Assembly (NCBI RefSeq): GCF_029168945.1
Contig: NC_083603.1
Coordinates: 3,472,001-3,536,000 of the forward strand
Source of the DNA: Cannabis sativa
Lineage: Eukaryota; Streptophyta; Magnoliopsida; Rosales; Cannabaceae
DNA: 64,000 nucleotides
Direction of reading: 5' to 3'
The notes beneath the pieces were generated by a model. The model saw only the letters and a list, made by a program, of their open reading frames with translations, searched no databases and was not told the origin of the DNA. The first letter of the stretch is position 1, and each line of letters starts with the position of its first letter. This document shows positions 23,949 through 35,540 of the stretch, piece by piece. Both the position numbers and the translations under genes were made by a program.

Positions 23949-24726
23949 TGTTATATTATTTTATAATATAATAATAAAGTAGATTAAAATGTGATAAATA
24001 TATGTGAATAATATATATTAAGTGTATGGTAAATAAATGTGTAACCTATGATTTTATAACCTACACTTTTGTAACCTACATGTTGTAACTTGGAGAGGAG
24101 TTACAATTTGTTGTCACTTGTAACTCATGTGTTGATCACACATTATTAGTGTAATAAAAGGGTTGTTACATAATTTGATGATAGGATTCAAATGGTATGA
24201 AATATAGTTGTTACAAACTATATTAATACTCATTTATATGAGAGAAATGAGGTTGTGTATTTTGAATTCTAAGTGATCACCTATACATTATAAAAGGAGG
24301 TCTTTGGTGCTCATTTGGATGAGATGAAGTTTTCTATCAAGAAAGCACTTTGCTAGAAAACCCTAAGGCTTGATAATTCCCAAAGCTATTTCCTAGAGAG
24401 TTCCCTTAGTGCTTAGAGATAGGGGGAAATAAGCTTTTGGACAAAGGTGTAATACCTTGTTCAAGTCATGGTGATCCCCACTAATCTACACTCAAGGTTG
24501 TGAGTGAGTGTATATATATATTATTCTCTTATTATATATACATATATTATATTACTTGTGTTGTAATTTTCTCCTTCTACCTTTCATATATATTTGCAAT
24601 ATATAGTGTATATATGTGTCTTGTGTAACATATATTTAATCAATCTCTTTTATTGTCCTTGTATTATTTTTACAATTGAGTTGTATATATCTTGATTTAT
24701 CTTCCATTGCAATAATATCTCTAACA
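23949..24726 (+). repeat. Upstream LTR of the LARD-like element
   Basis: Starts TGTTATATTATTTTATAA and ends ATCTCTAACA. It contains a likely core promoter: TATAAAAGG at 24290-24298 (in ACATTATAAAAGGAGG), about 30 bp before a plausible start. Confidence 0.9.
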
Positions 24727-27307
24727 ATCAAAAGCTTATCCCTTTTCAATGGAAGAGGTGATAAATCAAGTGTGAGAACACAAGGATAAGAGATTATATG
24801 TGAAAACCATTCATGGGTGAGCATGGTGGTGTATATTATGTGATTTACTATATTTTTTATATGATAGTAATATATATGATATATATATGAGTTATATATA
24901 TGTGATCATGTGTTTATATCATATTATATATATGATATTTGAAATTTATATCATGTTATTGTATGTATATATGTGAGATATATAATATATAACATGTATA
25001 TATATATGAGTAATATATATTATATATATGTAGAGCATGTGATATAATATATATTAGTGAGATTAAATATGTAGAAATATTTATTTTTTATGTATTTATA
25101 TGAGACATGCATATATAATACATATATTATATATAATATATATCATGCATGTGTATTAAAGTATATATGTTATATATGTGTGAGGTATGTAACATATATA
25201 ATTGTGTAATTAGTCTATATATATTATGTGTATATGATATATATATGTATATATGCTACATGTATATGAGATATGTAACATATGAATTTAATATTGATAT
25301 TATGTGTATGGTTACATATTTGATGTTGATTAGTAACATACATATTATATTAGTTGGCATAGAATTATTATTTGAGAGTTATAATTCATGCATGAGAGTT
25401 ATATATATTAATTTTGTATATTAATATACAAATTATACAATATATATGATAATAATATTAATAGTAGTATAATAGTGTTTATTACTATTGATGTGGAGAT
25501 TATTATCATATATATTGTGAATAAAGAGAATTTGAATTTTTTTTCAATAGTGATTTTGAAAAAAAAATTGTAACTTGTGAGAAGTTACATTCTTTGAGAA
25601 TTTAAAGTGATAATTATCTCACTTTATGAGATAAAAAAAAGTGAACTATAAGAGTTACACTTAAGAGAATTGTCTTGTCATAACAAGAACAAATGGATTA
25701 AAAGTGAATCCAAACTTGTGAAATGAGCCATAAATTGGAAGAGCAATTTTGGACTCAAAAGTAAATGAATCAATGTGGATTCAAAAATAGTGAAAAGATA
25801 ACAAAATTGGAGAAGTAATTTTGAATCTTAAATAATCAAAGTGGTGAACAAAATTGATGAGAATTTTGTTAACCTTGGTATAATTTTGGGCTAATCTCAA
25901 TGAGGAGATAACCTTAAAATTATGAGAAAAAATAATCACATTATTTTGTAAGTGGTGATGTGAGTTTGATATTTTAGTTTTGTTGAGAAAACTAAAAATG
26001 TCAAATGGTATTTTTAAAATGGCCTTAAAGAGTCATTTGAAGAGGAAAATAAAAAAATGTGATATTTAATATACACTTTATGGTAGAAATGTGGGGGTGA
26101 ACCACAAATTTAATCAAAATGTGATGAGACATTGTTGATATTTTTGATTTTGAATTCAAATTCTAAATCAAGTCTGGCTATGTGCATAAGTGAAAATATT
26201 GACATATTTGGTGTCAAATTTTTGGTAAAAATAATTTCAAGAAGGAAATTAAATTTAAGAAAAATTATAGAGACGAAGTGGTCTTCTATATTTTAAAATC
26301 AAGATATTATCTTGATAGTGAAATGTGAAAGTGTGGGGGTGATACTCCAATATGAAAAGTTTAAGACATGTTTGGTGTCTTAAAATAAAGTATAATTTAG
26401 ACATGTTTGGTGTCTAAATTAGTGTTTAATTTTGATATGCATGGTATCAAAATTATTGAGAATTTGAGTTGTGTGAAAATTAATCTTTTATGATTAAATT
26501 TTCAAAGCTTAAGTACTTAAGGAGAAAAGTGGTCACAAAGTGAACACTATTTTTTGGCATGCATGATTCACATGGAATCAATAGTGAGAGGTTATAACAA
26601 ATCGCTTAATCTCCGTACAAGATTAAAGCATGAATTTTCGAGGGATGGGGCCTAAACTCCCTTAGTGTTTCTCTCATTGATGGTAACCTATCTTGACACT
26701 AGTAAACATCTAGTCTTAAGTTCAATAGGTAATAACAAGTCAATAGAGTGAATATGGTACTCAATTGTCCCATCTATGGATGAGTACATGTTGTGAAAAT
26801 TGAGGGTTAAAACCAAAAGGTTTTTTAATGGAGCTTAAGCTTAAGAAAACTCACTTAAGCTTAAGAAGTGTCTAAAGAGTGGTGAGACACTAAAACTCCA
26901 CCTATGTGGACTAGAGGTGGTGCCGCCTCTTATGAGAATTGGGAGTTATTCTCTAGAGAGTCCATGAATTGGAATTTTGCACATGGCCATTAACGGTGCA
27001 AGAGCGAGACATGCGGTCTCAAGTGAGCATTAGCGAGGGTGTGTGTGTTATCACCGGTTTGTATTAAAGGGATAGTGGTTCAATGCTACGGCAACCAAAA
27101 TTTCATCAAACTTTGTGGTAACTACACTAAGGTAAAATTCAAGTCGAAAGACATTTTACCTAATGCACCTAAGCAAGACTTCTTTAAAAGTGTATATTAT
27201 TCAATCAAAGTGGGGGAATGTTATATTTTGATATAATATTTTGATTGATTAAATAAATGTTACAAGTGTGTTACAAGTGTGTCACACATTTTAATCTAGT
27301 GGGGGAT
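24727..27307. other. Internal region of the LARD-like element
   Basis: No conserved protein. 24840-25500 is a string of imperfect TATATATGA palindromes. 25540-27230 is unique-looking sequence with recurring TTTGGTGTC-like phrases (26208-26220, 26365-26410). At 27208-27240 a second AGTGGGGGAATGTTATATTT string mimics the true PPT-LTR junction at 27298-27320, suggesting an older LTR edge or a duplicated junction. Confidence 0.7.
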
Positions 27308-28085
27308 TGTTATATTATTTTATAATATAATAATAAAGTAGATTAAAATGTGATAAATATATGTGAATAATATATATTAAGTGTATGGTAAATAAATGTG
27401 TAACCTATGATTTTATAACCTACACTTTTGTAACCTACATGTTGTAACTTGGAGAGGAGTTACAATTTGTTGTCACTTGTAACTCATGTGTTGATCACAC
27501 ATTATTAGTGTAATAAAAGGGTTGTTACATAATTTGATGATAGGATTCAAATGGTATGAAATATAGTTGTTACAAACTATATTAATACTCATTTATATGA
27601 GAGAAATGAGGTTGTGTATTTTGAATTCTAAGTGATCACCTATACATTATAAAAGGAGGTCTTTGGTGCTCATTTGGATGAGATGAAGTTTTCTATCAAG
27701 AAAGCACTTTGCTAGAAAACCCTAAGGCTTGATAATTCCCAAAGCTATTTCCTAGAGAGTTCCCTTAGTGCTTAGAGATAGGGGGAAATAAGCTTTTGGA
27801 CAAAGGTGTAATACCTTGTTCAAGTCATGGTGATCCCCACTAATCTACACTCAAGGTTGTGAGTGAGTGTATATATATATTATTCTCTTATTATATATAC
27901 ATATATTATATTACTTGTGTTGTAATTTTCTCCTTCTACCTTTCATATATATTTGCAATATATAGTGTATATATGTGTCTTGTGTAACATATATTTAATC
28001 AATCTCTTTTATTGTCCTTGTATTATTTTTACAATTGAGTTGTATATATCTTGATTTATCTTCCATTGCAATAATATCTCTAACA
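27308..28085 (+). repeat. Downstream LTR of the LARD-like element
   Basis: Same length and, as far as I can read, same sequence as the upstream LTR. It is preceded by the polypurine tract at 27298-27307 and followed by the TTACA target duplication. Confidence 0.9.
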
Positions 28086-28090
28086 TTACA

Positions 28091-28170
28091 ACCATGCATA
28101 ATTTGGGACTCGAACCCAGGATCTCCAACACACACACTCTTCTATGGCCACTTGAGCTAGCCTCAAGTGA
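28091..28170 (-). mobile_element. tRNA-derived SINE fragment
   Basis: On the minus strand an A-box-like GGCTAGCTCAAGTGG is followed about 35 bp later by a B-box-like GGGTTCGAGTCCC. The spacing fits a pol III promoter. No cloverleaf or 3' tail is clear. The LARD-like element inserted at its edge. Confidence 0.6.
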
Positions 28171-28221
28171 AGCATTGCAATTGATTAGTAATATTCCATA
28201 AAAGCTATTACATTAAATAAT

Positions 28222-28417
28222 AAGCATTGATATTGGGCACCAAGGTACTAGGGGTGAATATGGGGCAAGTTGACCGAGTTTCGGGTTCATACTACTATTA
28301 GTGTAATTAAGTATCGAGTCCCATATAACTTAGAAAATATTTTTTTTGAAAATATCACTAACTAATCATGAGACGTCACCGTGTTGGGCACCATGGTGCC
28401 CAACAACAATGCTCTTT
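28222..28417. mobile_element. GAGCATTG-family MITE
   Basis: Right end (reverse complement GAGCATTGTTGTTGGGCACC) mirrors the left end GCATTGATATTGGGCACC. Inside are AAGTATCGAGTCCCATATAA and GAGACGTCACC-type landmarks shared with the copy at 39910-40185. Confidence 0.65.
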
Positions 28418-28670
28418 GAGTAAATGGCAAAATGGTAAATATCTATGAATCAATCAATGTAATAATTTTATTTTCTTTTTTTTTAATTAATAAATAATAA
28501 ATAATAAAGGTTGCGTCTTAGCCTCAAAGTCATTTTCTGTATATACCAAAGAAAAGAGCTTATAGCTTAGGTTTCGTTAGAGTGGCGAAGTTATCACTAC
28601 TCTCTCCATTATCTCTTTCCCTTCTCTTTCTTCTCAAGAACACATTTTTCCATTAGGGTTTTCCCCATTC

Positions 28671-31600
28671 ATGGCTTCTCACTCATCTAATTTATGGGTT
28701 TTGCTCGGTTTGGGTTTGGCTGGGATTCTTTTCATGACCAGAAAACTCAAGAAAGTTATCAAGCAAGATTTTGGAGCTTTTATCGAAAAGCTTCAACTCC
28801 TTCCTCCTCCTCAACCTGCTCCTCCTAAAGCTCCTCATCCTCTTACTGCTCTCACCTTTGCCGTATCCGACGTGTATTTTCTCTATCCTTACTCTGTTCT
28901 ATATATATATATATATAAAGGGTGTATCTGCATTTATTGTTATGTAATCGATGAGTTCATCATGAATTTGGTTGTTAATGATATTTGATAAGTTTTTTGA
29001 ATTTGGTTGGCTAATTTTAGTGTTGAGGGAGTAAACTTTAATTGAATTGAAAATATCAAATGTGTTGTATTGTGAATAGTTGAAATGAATTATATTGCTG
29101 TTTTGAAACTGTTTGTGTAAATGTCTATGAGTGTGTACTGAGTTAATATATATATATATTTGAGATTTTGGATTGAGTTTACTATGATAAGTATTTTTTG
29201 AATTGCTTGGCTAATTTTAGTGTTAAAAATTGATTTGTGTTAGAACACAGATAATGAAAATCTTAAATGTGTTTATATTGTGAATAATGGAAATGAATTA
29301 TTTATTCAGATATGAAACTGTTTGTGTAAATCTTTATAAGTGTGTATTGAGTTAATATATTTATATATATAATGCTATTTGAGATTTTGGATAAGTTTTT
29401 CAAATGGATTGGCTAACTTAGGGTTTAAGGAGTAAACTTGAATTTAATTGAAAATATCAAATGTGTTGTATAATTGAAATGAATTATATTTGCAGTTATG
29501 AAACTTTTTGTGTAAATGTCTATGAGTGTGTATTGAGTTAATATATATATATTTATATCATGCTATTTGAGAGTTTGGATTGAGTTTACTATGATAAGTT
29601 TTTTTTGAATAGATTGGCTTATTTTAGTGTTTAAACTAAATTGTGTTAGAACCCAGATAATAAAAATCTCAAATTTGTTGTTATATTGTAATAATAGAAA
29701 TGAATTATATTTGCAGTTATCAAACTGTTTGTGTAAATATTTATGTGTGTGATAGGTTGTTAATATATAAAGTTTACATTTTTTTTTGTGTGGGAATATT
29801 TGTTCTGATTCTGAGTGAATATTTCTTAATTTAAAATTGATAGATTTGACATCGAAGGACACGTTACGGGGTTTGGTCATCCAGACTGGGCCAGAACACA
29901 TGAAGCAGCTTCTGGAACATGCTCTGTGGTTTCCACTCTTGTTGAAGGAGGAGCCACTTGCATTGGTAAAACTGTTGTAGATGAATTAGCCTACGGGTAT
30001 GTATTTTATTCTTAATATGCTGAAGAATTTGAACCATTTTTTTCCCTTTTGATGCAAATGCCTTGCTGTTTCGGTTTCGTTTCCAGCATTGGTTGAGAAA
30101 ATGAATGTGATTTTTGGTTCAAAGAGATCATGTATGCTCTAGTTTGTCTTTCTATACATTTTATATATTTGTTTTCTGATTCTCTCATATTTTAACCAAA
30201 AGCTAAACAATGGTTCCTTTGTTTTGGGGCAGTATAAGTGGGGAGAATAAGCATTATGGTGCCCCCACAAATCCCGCTGTGCCTGAAAGAGTACCGGGTG
30301 GAGCTTCTAGTGGAGCTTCTGTTGCTGTAGCTGCCAAGCTTGTTGATTTCGCTTTGGGTGAGTCTTGTTTTTCCCTCCTCTTCTTGTCTTCTTCTTTTAC
30401 ATGCTCTTTCGGTAGCTAATTTAGTTATCCCACTTGTCTGCCTCAGCTTGTTAAATTTTGTTAAGTTCGAATTTGTGTGTATATATGTTTGGAACAATAT
30501 TCCTGTTTAATTGTATTATGGTGAGCGTCTTCGAATAAAAAATTGTATTTCTTACTAATACGGTGGTTTTCAGGTATTGACACTGTTGGGGATGTCAGAG
30601 TACCTGCTGGATTTTGCGGTGTTTTAGGATTCCGACCCTCCCATGGAGCTGTTTCTCAGATGGGAATTGTACCTGTCTCATCAAGTCTTGATACTGTTGG
30701 TATGTATTATACACGATTAATTTGTAAGCTGGATGTGTTGCTTGTCCTAGTTTCTGCTCTCTGATGCACTATTGAGATCACTTAGATAGCAAATAATAGT
30801 TTTTGTGTCTGTGTTCTTTGTTTATGCTAATGAAAAATGTTTACTCTGTTATTATTAATTTGTTTTGTTTCGAGTATGAAATTATCACTATGCCATCAAG
30901 TACTAATGCATTTAATTATTATTATTATTTGGTTCTTTGGGGGTAGAAATTATGTTAGCATTTCATATGAATATACGAAGTGCTTTTGTTTGTGCTCCAC
31001 AATCTGGTAGTCATACAACAATTCTTGCGAGAGCTGCTCTATGTTTCGTCAGTTTTCATTTTATATTTTGAAATATTTTCTCATTAATAATTATATTCTT
31101 TGATCTATAAGCCATCAATTATGTTTACCTCGTAAAATCTCCTCTGCAGGATGGTTTGCCAAGGATCATACTGTTCTCCGACGTGTTGGGCATGTGTTGT
31201 TGCAACTTCCTTATGCTCCTCAACGCAATCCTAGACAGGTAATAATAGCCGATGATTGCTTTCAACTAGGAAAGATTCCCGCTGAAAGGATTGTTCAAGT
31301 TGTTGTCAAATCCACAGAGAAGATTTTCGGAAGTAAGTTCTTGTACTTTGTTGTATAAGCATCATTAGGATATTGATTTCTTTTCTCAGCACTTCCATCT
31401 TTATTGTTACTATTACTGATATTATTTTATTTTTATTCACTTTCAAAAATTTATAATTTCTATTTATGTTCGCTTAGGCCTAAAGTACTGTTTTCTTTTT
31501 CCTTTTCGGTACTTTCCATGGATATTTTCTTAATGCTTCTTTTTAATCTGATCCAGAACAAGTATTAAAGCATGAAAATCTTGGAGACTATTTAAGTTCA

Positions 31601-33430
31601 AAGGTAACAAGCTTGAAAGTGTTCCAAACCAAACAAATAAATGGGCAAAATCAAAATTCATCACTTGGATCACTTGCAGCTGTTATGAAGATTTTTCAAA
31701 GGTGAGCTTCTTTCTCACAAGAGGAATAAATAGTCTCATCTGAACAATGATTAATCAATTTTTGTTTTGCACATCCTTATACAGACATGAGTTTAGAAAT
31801 AATCACGAGGAGTGGATTAACTCGGTGAAGCCCGTTTTGGATCCTGCTATCTCGTCAATTTTTCATGAAACACCTGATACAACTGGTACCGATGTTGAAA
31901 ATTGCAAAGCAATTAGGAACGAGATGCGCTTAGCTCTCAACGCTTTATTGAAGGTATAAGTCTTTTATCGAAGAATTTTTAAAATAATGTCTTTCTGCTA
32001 AATTGTACTAATTGAAATTTTAATTCATTATATACTTTAGAATCATGCTGACTCTGGTACTTGAGATTTGTCTAGGATGAAGGAGTTCTTGTGATACCGA
32101 CCATTGCTGATCCTCCTCCAAAAGTAGGTGCGAAGGAGATCCTATCAGAGCAGTTTCAGAGCCGAGCATTTAGTCTATTAAGTATTGCTAGCATATCAGG
32201 CTGTTGTCAGGTAAAAGTTGCTAGTTTGCTTCCCCCCTTATCTCCCTCCGAGCGGTGTGAAGTTTGTATGTTTCTAATGTTTGATCAATTTACACCTGAA
32301 AAGTTGTGATGTGTGTCATTTGTGTCTATGCATTTGCTTATGTACGGTCAATCGGGACTTGAAAATTCAAATAAATGTTTGTCTGAATCCAAAATGTTTT
32401 TAAGAAGGAAAAAGAGAAGAATTGTGGGAGTGGATTCTTGTTAACATATATCTATATCATATATGACATGACCATTATATGATTTTCAGGTTACAGTTCC
32501 ACTCGGGTTTCACGAGAAGTCGCCTGTTTCAGTCTCCTTTATAGCCCGACATGGTGGTGATCGGTTTTTACTAGATACAGTGAATTCCTTATACGTGTCT
32601 CTTCAAGAGCAAGCTGATCTCGCTTCCCAATCGAAAGCTTCCAGAAATGTTGTTGTCAGCAGGGAACAATCTGCCGAGATGGCAAAGGAAAAGGTTCGTT
32701 CGCTCAACAGTTTGTTTATCAATTCAAAAAGTGTTCCATTTTGGTTACATCGTTACTTTATCGTCTCCTTTTTGTAATTGATAATTAGGGCAATCAAGCT
32801 TACAAGGAGAAACAGTTTCATAAGGCCATCGGTTTTTACACTGAAGCTATCAAACTTTGTGGCGATAGTGCAACATATTACAGCAACCGAGCTGCAGCAC
32901 ACCTTGAAGTCGGAAGGTATTGTTATTCTTTCTCAAAGGTTGTTAAGCTAAACTAGACTTCTTGCAAGTGTTTGACCGTGTATTCCTTCGTAAATTCAGT
33001 TTTCTTCAAGCCGAAGCAGACTGCACCAAAGCTATTGAACTTGACAAAAAGGTAAATTGATTGTTCGGTTTCATTTTAATGAAACTTGTACTATGTTCAG
33101 AAAACAATTACATTGCTGTTCTTTTTCGGGTGCAGAACATAAAATCGTACTTGCGAAGAGGTACGGCGAGAGAGATGCTTGGCTTTTATAAGGAGGCTAT
33201 TGAAGGTAAGCAAAGCACCATTGTTTTATAGATTCTAATCGAAACATTTTATTCAACAAAACAGAATCGCTGTTGGGGTCGTCATTTTTACCTCGGTGTT
33301 TTATCTTCCAAATTTTTCGGGATCTAATGTAACTTTCAACGTTGCAGACTTTAGATACGCGCTTGTTCTCGAGCCAACAAACAAACGAGCAGCCCTTACT
33401 GCTGATAGATTAAGCAAGGTGTTTCAGTAA
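28671..33430 (+). CDS. OEP64: OEP64/Toc64: amidase-like TPR chaperone receptor of the organelle outer envelope
   Basis: Thirteen exons join in phase: 28671-28873, 29844-29996, 30233-30357, 30574-30699, 31150-31332, 31557-31701, 31785-31953, 32076-32210, 32490-32693, 32789-32916, 33000-33051, 33136-33205 and 33348-33430, giving 591 aa, the family length. Residues 8-22 (LWVLLGLGLAGILFM), followed by RKLKK, form the N-terminal outer-membrane anchor. An amidase-fold domain (about 60-420) keeps GGASSGAS but has lost the catalytic Lys (AVSDVFDIEG where active amidases have Lys before Asp) and the nucleophile Ser (DTVGDVRVPAGFCG has Asp in its place), so it is a pseudo-enzyme. Three TPR repeats (about 480-591) have the clamp-type EKGNQAYK, YYSNRAAAH and KSYLRRGTA segments that bind the C-terminus of Hsp90/Hsp70. 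The protein docks chaperone-bound preproteins at the chloroplast surface; a mitochondrial paralogue exists in plants, but this sequence resembles the chloroplast form. Confidence 0.95.
28970..29785. repeat. Higher-order tandem repeat in OEP64 intron 1
   Basis: Four units of about 200 bp, with the shared word TTGGCTAA or TTGGCTTA at 29007, 29207, 29409 and 29614. Units 1 and 3 share GGAGTAAACTT and AAATATCAAATGTGTTG; units 2 and 4 share TTTACTATGATAAG and TGTGTTAGAACMCAGATAAT. The order is A-B-A'-B', a 400-bp dimer duplicated in tandem. It makes up most of this 970-bp intron. Confidence 0.8.
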
Positions 33431-34110
33431 GTAATCAGTCAGTTATAACAAAAGCTTCTCTCTCTCGGGAAGTTTTCGCTATGCGATTTACGTGCAAATT
33501 CTTGGCCTGGGATTGAAGAAGATTGCCATTTATAAATATTAGACCGAAACTGCAGCAGCAGATGAAAAAGGGGTTGCGATTCTTCTTCTTCTTCTTCACG
33601 AGTAAGGCCTAAAATCATTTTTCGTTGTATTTTCGAGGTTCGATAAAAAGCCATTTTTAATTCTCTAGCTGCTGATTATTAGTTTTGAAAATCCAATTTT
33701 GTTTACTTTTTATTATAATATGGATGGAGTTGTAATTCTTTCAGTTGGGTCTTGAAAGGTTTTTCTTTGGAGCCAATGCATCATCATCATATTATTTGTG
33801 AACAACTTTGTTTACATAAAGTTCCTTCCTTTGTTCTTTTTGTAAATGGTTTAGTTATTATTGTTATTATTATGGGTTGAGTTTGTTGCTATTCCCATCT
33901 TATTTTTGATAACCTATGGGAATGAAATTTGTAACTATATGTTAATTTAAGACTAAAGAAAAGAAAAGAAATTAAAAAAAAAAAAAAGGAAATAGGTAAC
34001 TTTTGGTGTATAATAAACGTTTGAGAGTTATGTTTATAATTTATTGAGAATTGCATTTCTCAAATATGTGTATAATAAAAGTGCAAGGCTAGAAACACAA
34101 CTCAAATTCT

Positions 34111-34179
34111 ACACACTAATTACACACTTAAAAATAAAAATGGTTAATATTTAATACATATTGTGTGTAATTAGTGTGT
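34111..34179. repeat. 17-bp perfect hairpin stem
   Basis: ACACACTAATTACACAC at 34111-34127 is the exact reverse complement of GTGTGTAATTAGTGTGT at 34163-34179, with a 35-bp AT-rich loop. It may be the core of a small MITE. Confidence 0.7.
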
Positions 34180-34185
34180 GCAAAG

Positions 34186-34310
34186 CCAGTAAGGTTAGTT
34201 TAGTGGTGAGGGAGGGATGGAAAAAAGGGAGAGATCATGGGTTCGAACTTAGGGCCTTGAAGCTATTAAGCTATTAAATGATTGTAAAATACCATTACGC
34301 TACACTAAAA
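34186..34310 (+). mobile_element. SINE-like fragment
   Basis: A-box-like GGTTAGTTTAGTGGTGA at the start and a B-box-like GGGTTCGAACTTAG about 55 bp later, in the order and spacing of a pol III promoter. The 3' part is unrecognised. Confidence 0.5.
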
Positions 34311-35528
34311 AAAAAGTAGTATTTAGCATAATAAGAAGATACTTGATCGTAATGCTAAGTACTGTAAGTTCCTCGTAACAATGCTTTTATTAGAAAAGTA
34401 GATATTTTACAAATTCTCATAGTGGAAAGTGAAAAAAATGCTATTTGAAAAATTATAAAATTCGCATATATAATTTGATGTAAAAATAGAGTTAAAAATT
34501 ATAGTACTTGTATCATGAATATTCATAACACTAATAGAATTGGCACTGTCAGAACTAGACAAAAATTATAATTTTATTAACATTAGAAGTATTTGAGGCT
34601 AAAAAAAGACTACTTACAAAGTTTAGTGATTTATGTAAATTTTATTTTTAGATAGTGGAGCAATATGTAAAATTTTATTTGCATCCTAAAATTTTGTAAG
34701 TATACTTTATTTTAATAATTTTTATTTTACGTAAAATTTATATATTTAATTATATTATTTTTTAAAAATTTTTTTTCTCCCAATTAATTTTCTTAAAAAA
34801 AATATACATATCAAATAAAAATAATTATATTTTAAATACTATAACAAAAAAAATTAAAATTAAAATTAAAATAAAAAATTATATGAAATTTTATCAAAAA
34901 AAATTAAAATAAATATTAAAATTAATACAAAATTCTTAAGTGACTAATGTTAAAAATTAATTTAAGCTTAATTTTTTGAGGAGTGTTAATTATAAATTCC
35001 TATTACAATCTCTTAGTCAGCCTTCACGTCTGAAATCACATGTTAGAATATGTTTTTTTTTTTTCAATTTTTCTTTCACAGCCATATTCGTTATAGTTAC
35101 AGTATCGTTCCTATAATTTTTAAAAAAATCTAAATAGTTTACAATGTCGAAAATAAAGTTCTTAATATTCCAGTTTACCACGTGCGTTCAAAAAATTTCA
35201 AACATATTTTCAACACTATAAACTATTCGAAAATTTTCAAATATTACAGGGATGATGTTGTAAGCATAAAGAACACCGCTAAGAAAAAAAATTAGAAAAA
35301 AAAAATATTTCGGTATGTGTTTTCAAGTACAAAGGTTAACTAAGAGATTATAATAGAAGGTTAATCCTTTAATTATTTTTTTTTACATATTGAGTTGTAC
35401 TTATCATTTTGTAGGGTACAAATAGAACTCGTCGGCTAATATTTGCACAATATTTGTAAAATGTCCAAAAAGCCCCTACAAAACTAACGAAATTCAAAGT
35501 TAAATAATCTCTCTCTCTTTCATCCATT

Positions 35529-35540
35529 TTTGGCGCCAAA
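35529..35540. promoter_or_regulatory. E2F-binding palindrome TTTGGCGCCAAA
   Basis: A perfect 12-bp palindrome that contains the plant E2F consensus TTTSGCGC on both strands. It ends directly at the ATG of the HROB-like gene and follows a CT-rich leader. E2F sites control S-phase and DNA-repair genes in plants, which suits the predicted function. In this position it may lie in the 5' UTR. Confidence 0.75.

Larger units (their letters stand above)
23949..28085. mobile_element. Non-autonomous LTR retrotransposon (LARD-like), very recent
   Basis: Two 778-bp LTRs (23949-24726 and 27308-28085), both starting TGTTA and ending TAACA, flank 2581 bp of non-coding interior. The perfect 5-bp target duplication TTACA lies at 23944-23948 and 28086-28090. 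I found no LTR difference by eye. A polypurine tract AGTGGGGGAT abuts the downstream LTR and sets the element on the plus strand. Behind the upstream LTR is ATCAAAAGCTTATCC, a poor match to the initiator-Met primer site. No gag, protease, reverse transcriptase or integrase frame exists, so movement must have used enzymes from elsewhere. The PPT type recalls Copia elements. The interior has a TA-rich palindromic third (24840-25500) and a complex remainder. Confidence 0.93.
33431..35528. other. Intergenic: OEP64 3' UTR, SINE, AT-rich sequence
   Basis: About 450 bp of likely 3' UTR, then AT-rich sequence without exons. It contains a hairpin (34111-34179) and a SINE-like piece (34186-34310). 34320-35520 shows no gene on either strand; the last 50 bp (35504-35528) are a CT-rich leader for the HROB-like gene. 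Confidence 0.5.

Noticed and set aside
25149..25424. Open frame of 91 codons in the LARD-like element
   Set aside because: Encoded by TA-rich palindromic repeats giving Tyr/Met/Ile/Cys strings; not protein-like.
28091..28170. Possible tRNA gene
   Set aside because: A and B boxes are present but no acceptor stem, anticodon arm or T arm can be paired; better explained as a SINE.
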